64,000 nucleotides of DNA from Cyathus striatus (Eukaryota; Basidiomycota; Agaricomycetes; Agaricales; Nidulariaceae): positions 2,976,001-3,040,000 of the forward strand of contig JAOVFP010000004.1 in the NCBI GenBank assembly GCA_025738555.1. The letters are read 5' to 3'. The position numbers were made by a program, and so were the translations under genes. Position 1 is the stretch's first letter; each line of letters begins with the position of its first letter. Under the pieces are notes generated by a model. The model was not told the origin of the DNA. It made no database searches and saw only the letters and a program-made list of their open reading frames with translations. Below are positions 60,519 through 64,000 of this stretch, one piece after another.

Positions 60519-63500
60519 AGTCGAAAGACTAAGGGGCTAGTATCTGCCCTGATAAGTGAACTTTAGTGTACTTTAACGTGCTGAATACAATTTCGTGTAC
60601 ATCATACTCTAAGTGTTCCATTGCGCACTTGTAAGTCCAACTTGCGCGAAAGTAATATTCTTAAGTAATAAATTTCAATTTCAACGTTGGCATTTTAACA
60701 AACACCAGCCATTATCAAAAAGTCCCAGTTGGCTGGGAATTGCAAGCGTAATTGCGAAGGAAAAGAAACTTAAACTGCTACAATAAAAACACGTCAAGGG
60801 TTTACCTCGGTCTACCGGTTTATATACACATCAAGAACATCACTGAGAGGCTAGAGTTGTAACAGATTTACCGGAGGCGTCTTCATAATCACCATCCGCT
60901 TGGAATCGTGTTATACTCGGAGTTACAAAATAAATACACAACCGTCGATGAGGCTAATGCCCACTGCGGAGTGTGTGAGGCCGGGTGTGGCAGAAGCAAG
61001 TTGAACATCTGCCCGTATTCAATGATCCCTTATGGGCAGTGACAGAACTTAGGGATACGCATTGGAATGGACAAGTGTCGAATTCATGGATAGCGAGACG
61101 GAGCCGACTATACATGGTACACTTGACAGTCTCGAACACGATAAGTAGCGCAACACATAACGCGCAACGGGGTATGCATGCCTAAACGGTATATAGAACT
61201 AACACGCACTGACCACACGAAATCGTCATCACTTGCTATTGAACACATCCGTCTACGCGAAGGCCTGACATCCGTACGGCATCCATGGCAAGTATGCAGA
61301 AGCCGGCCAAAGTGAAGCGTCTTATACCACACTCGAACCCTCTTTATTCCTCTTACTGCCCCTTTTGCAGCGTCAACGCACACGCAGGGCGAGTACACGT
61401 CTTTGGTTCGTATCCCTCTAAACAGCACCAAATATCGACCCTACCCCGATGACCCCCGATGACCTAACGTTGCCCCCTACATTTGTACATCGTAGACAAC
61501 CATGACAGTCTATGCCCCTACTTCACCTCAATAAGCTCGCACATCAAGTCAAAGGATGATATCTCCCGTGTCTTTGTGCCACCAACTGGAGATAGAGAGT
61601 CAAAGATCTAGGCATGCAACGCCAATGCCCGGGTACGACATTGTTGTCGGAAGTGAGGGAAGAGGGGGGAAGAGGTCCTTATTCAGAAGTCTGATGGCAC
61701 ATAAGCCTGGCAAGCACCACCAGAGGCTGTATAGGAGCGCTGTTTGAGGTGACGCAAGACCGTAAGAACGCAGAAAGAGCAAATCGAGCATGTACGCGTT
61801 ATGAGAGGTGTATGGCGCTGAGCTTGAAGGTACGCTGGTACAACTTGAAGTTGAGATGGCCTCGTAAGCAGCGTAGCTCATCACAGTACCAGTCCGTGTC
61901 CTCCCTGAACAACACCCACTGGAAGAAGTCATATTCGACGCATTCCCTCCTGTGAGTCATTATTGGCCTGAGTCTTCCGTGGGTAGGTCCTATATTTGAG
62001 GCTTGACGCCGCTCAACCTAGCACCACCAGAGGCTTTATGCGCTGCATTTCGAACTAATGCATGTTGTAGGGGTAAAGGAAGCGGGAATAAGTTGTCGGA
62101 TGTATTTATGCGCTGCTTTCCTATGTCGATAGGCCTCGCAGTCGAGATGAATTGGTAAGGACCGTAGGTTGTCACGGTACACGACCCGCGTCTTCGCCTC
62201 GAACAGTACCCGCAGAAAAACGGCCTTATGAATGCATCTCCATTGCGTGAGCCTTTGTCGACCGGGTCCCCCAATGGAGCGTTACAATGTCCAAGGGGCA
62301 CGCTAACTGAGATCCGGCGTGCCAACAGCACTCTTGTCTCCTCTCCCTTCCTCTTCTTGCGCTGTCTCGAAGTATACCACGTTCCACTCCAAGCAAAAAC
62401 CCCACCCTGACGATGCATCATGTAAATCTTCCGTGTCGTATGCCTCCACCGCGGTCCACTTTGTCTGGTACTCTCGCCATTCACCCCGCAGTCACATTAG
62501 CTCGAACACCTTGAAGGCTTCCTTCCACCAAGTGTCCTGGGAACGCACTACCTGCTGGAAAGAGGGAGGTTAATGTGGAGTAGGATAGTGTCGTCGTTGA
62601 TGTAGGGCGCTGTTCCAGGATAAGACGCGAGAGAGGAGGGGCGGAGAAAACGGCGTGTAAAGCAACCAACAGAGGCTGCAAGCATTCCTGTTGCCGCTGG
62701 AAAGGCTGGTTGAAGGGAGATGAAAAGCAACAGGTATGTGTTTAAAAGGTGCTTGAGCGGGGATCGCAGTCGCCAGCTTGTCTATGGAGCGACGCATCCC
62801 TTCTTCGTTCTGTCGATAGTTGATCGCATGTAGAGATATGTGGGGAGGGGCAAAGGCAGTCCCTGTAAACATAGGGTACTATGACTGAACGTTGAACATG
62901 AGGTTTAGGACGACCATCCTTCTTCAAGGTCCATCCCTCTTCTACTCTTCTACCTGCTATTCATAGGCAGTCGAACTAGAGGAAATGCTATATTCCATCA
63001 GCTGCTGTCTTAGAGGAGGAGTAAAAGGGCACACCAAGGACAATTGACTGAGGAAGTCCTTCAACAAAGAGATGCGTTATGAGGGCCGTTTGATGATATT
63101 GAACAGATAAAAGTGTAGGTGCCGGTGACGTGTAACGTGTAACGTATATATGGCATGCTTTCGGATATGTTAGCAAGGAGAAAGACTACGAAATACGCAG
63201 AGACATTCCTGCATAGCATAGTTGGACTGTTGGTCAGTGCAAGGTCAGTGATCAACTAGCCGCCACTGACTCGCCAGGAACGTTGAACATTGAACGTTTG
63301 AACAGTTGCACTTGTTTGGTCTGCAAATACAGATACTTCACGCTACCTTGCCCTTCAATTCTCCTGCCTCCCCCAAACCACCTCCATAAAACAACTGACT
63401 ACTATCGTGCTTGAATTTTCTTGATTAACATGTTTATTAACTCACTCATACAATGAAGCTAGCAAAAAAAAAAATTGTGGCGTTAGTAAGTACTCGTAGT

Positions 63501-63562
63501 ATTTAAGTTCAACATAGCCCTTCAATGTATTACATACAAGCTATCAGTATTCTTTTCATGCT
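60519..63562. other. 3 kb without a supported gene; coding-like relic on minus strand
   Basis: No intact gene was found. On the minus strand between about 61740 and 62580, protein-like stretches appear in different frames, for example EWREYQTKWTAVEAYDTEDL and FREDTDWYCDELRCLRGHLN. They resemble a basidiomycete hypothetical protein that has decayed. No repeat ends or RNA genes are recognised. Confidence 0.4.
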
Positions 63563-64000
63563 CTACGTCGATGATAGAGGAGTCTGGGGTTCCGCTCCGG
63601 ATTCATCAGCTACTTTGACGTTTGGAAGCCACTTGGAACTCAATGAATTCCAGGTATTTACTTCAGCCGAAGTAATATGGCGTCCAAAGACAGCCAACTG
63701 GAACCACTTCCTAAGCTCCACTGGGAACTCTCCACTCGGATTTTCTACGATTTTGATATCCCTATAATTACGAAGCAGAAAACTGACCACTTGAAATTTC
63801 AGATGCGAAAACTGCGGCCGTTCCACAAGTGTGGTTATGAGGAGAATTGCAACATAGTCGATTGATTCGTTGCCTAATCTCTCTGCAGAAAATTGTGTTA
63901 GATTGACCTTAAACGAATATTGATAGCCAACATACTGTCAATTATAAGTCTTGTAAGAAGGAAGATGTATCCCTCATTTAATTCAGCATCTTGAGATATT
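63563..64000 (-). CDS. 3' end of an unrecognised gene running off the window
   Basis: Two exons (63936-64000 and 63563-63882) are linked by a 53-bp GT-AG intron. They encode LNEGYIFLLTRLIIDKRLGN, then IDYVAILLITTLVERPQFSH, FQVVSFLLRNYRDIKIVEN and a C-terminus ending PQTPLSST at TAG 63563-63565. The frame is open to the window edge, so the N-terminal part lies beyond 64000. Mixed helical and hydrophobic character; no family recognised. Confidence 0.5.

Noticed and set aside
61990..62484. 164-codon minus-strand frame
   Set aside because: More protein-like sequence runs in neighbouring frames of the same strand, so this frame is part of a decayed region, not a gene.

Overview
The window looks like nuclear DNA of a mushroom-forming basidiomycete (Agaricomycete). 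Genes are broken by many 50-60 bp GT-AG introns. The gene content is typical of that group: two class I hydrophobins, a fungal OPT oligopeptide transporter, a 'fruit-body specific'-type secreted protein, a basidiomycete-style flavin halogenase, an array of hydrophobic-surface-binding-protein-A (HsbA) genes, and large disordered CxxC-motif nuclear-type proteins. No bacterial operon, rRNA or CRISPR signal is seen. All exon structures were derived by hand from splice sites and reading frames.

Layout. 0.7-4.2 kb: OPT transporter (-). 6.0-7.7 kb: secreted cysteine-rich protein (-). 10.1-10.5 kb: hydrophobin (-). 12.7-13.7 kb: Ser/His-rich protein (+). 14.2-19.3 kb: one 1,618-residue disordered CxxC protein (-). 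21.0-23.0 kb: FAD halogenase (+). 23.2-23.5 kb: a MITE. 24.2-24.7 kb: second hydrophobin (+). 25.3-28.7 kb: protein with five CxxC...CxxCR repeats and an apparent frameshift (-). 29.0-30.3 kb: a composite inverted-repeat element with a helicase relic. 30.3-32.2 kb: a decayed N2227-family methyltransferase divergent from a small KR-repeat precursor gene. 32.9-35.0 kb: two conserved small fungal genes. 35.9-43.4 kb: HsbA tandem array with intact, frameshifted and relic copies, interrupted by a dispersed repeat and followed by an intron-containing tRNA-Asp. 43.6-44.5 kb: SAM methyltransferase (-). 44.5-49.9 kb: repeat-rich, gene-poor DNA. 49.9-50.4 kb: small secreted protein.

The most interesting region is 51.2-60.5 kb. 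It contains an N2227/carnosine-N-methyltransferase-like gene, a BIM1-like secreted protein, an unrecognised membrane protein, a UstYa-family (DUF3328) oxidase, a divergently transcribed tyrosinase, and a 13-exon secreted precursor. In the precursor almost every exon encodes one 17-residue peptide ending in a Kex2 dibasic KR site. Precursor, UstYa and tyrosinase together are the hallmark of ustiloxin/dikaritin-type fungal RiPP (ribosomal peptide) clusters, known to me from ascomycetes. A paralogous precursor lies at 31.8 kb beside a decayed paralog of the same methyltransferase, so a precursor/methyltransferase pair appears to have been duplicated within about 30 kb. The working model, an inference, is this: the precursors are secreted and cut by kexin, the core His-x-Tyr peptides are oxidatively modified by the copper enzymes UstYa and tyrosinase, and the N2227 enzyme, whose characterised relatives methylate a histidine imidazole, may methylate the core His.
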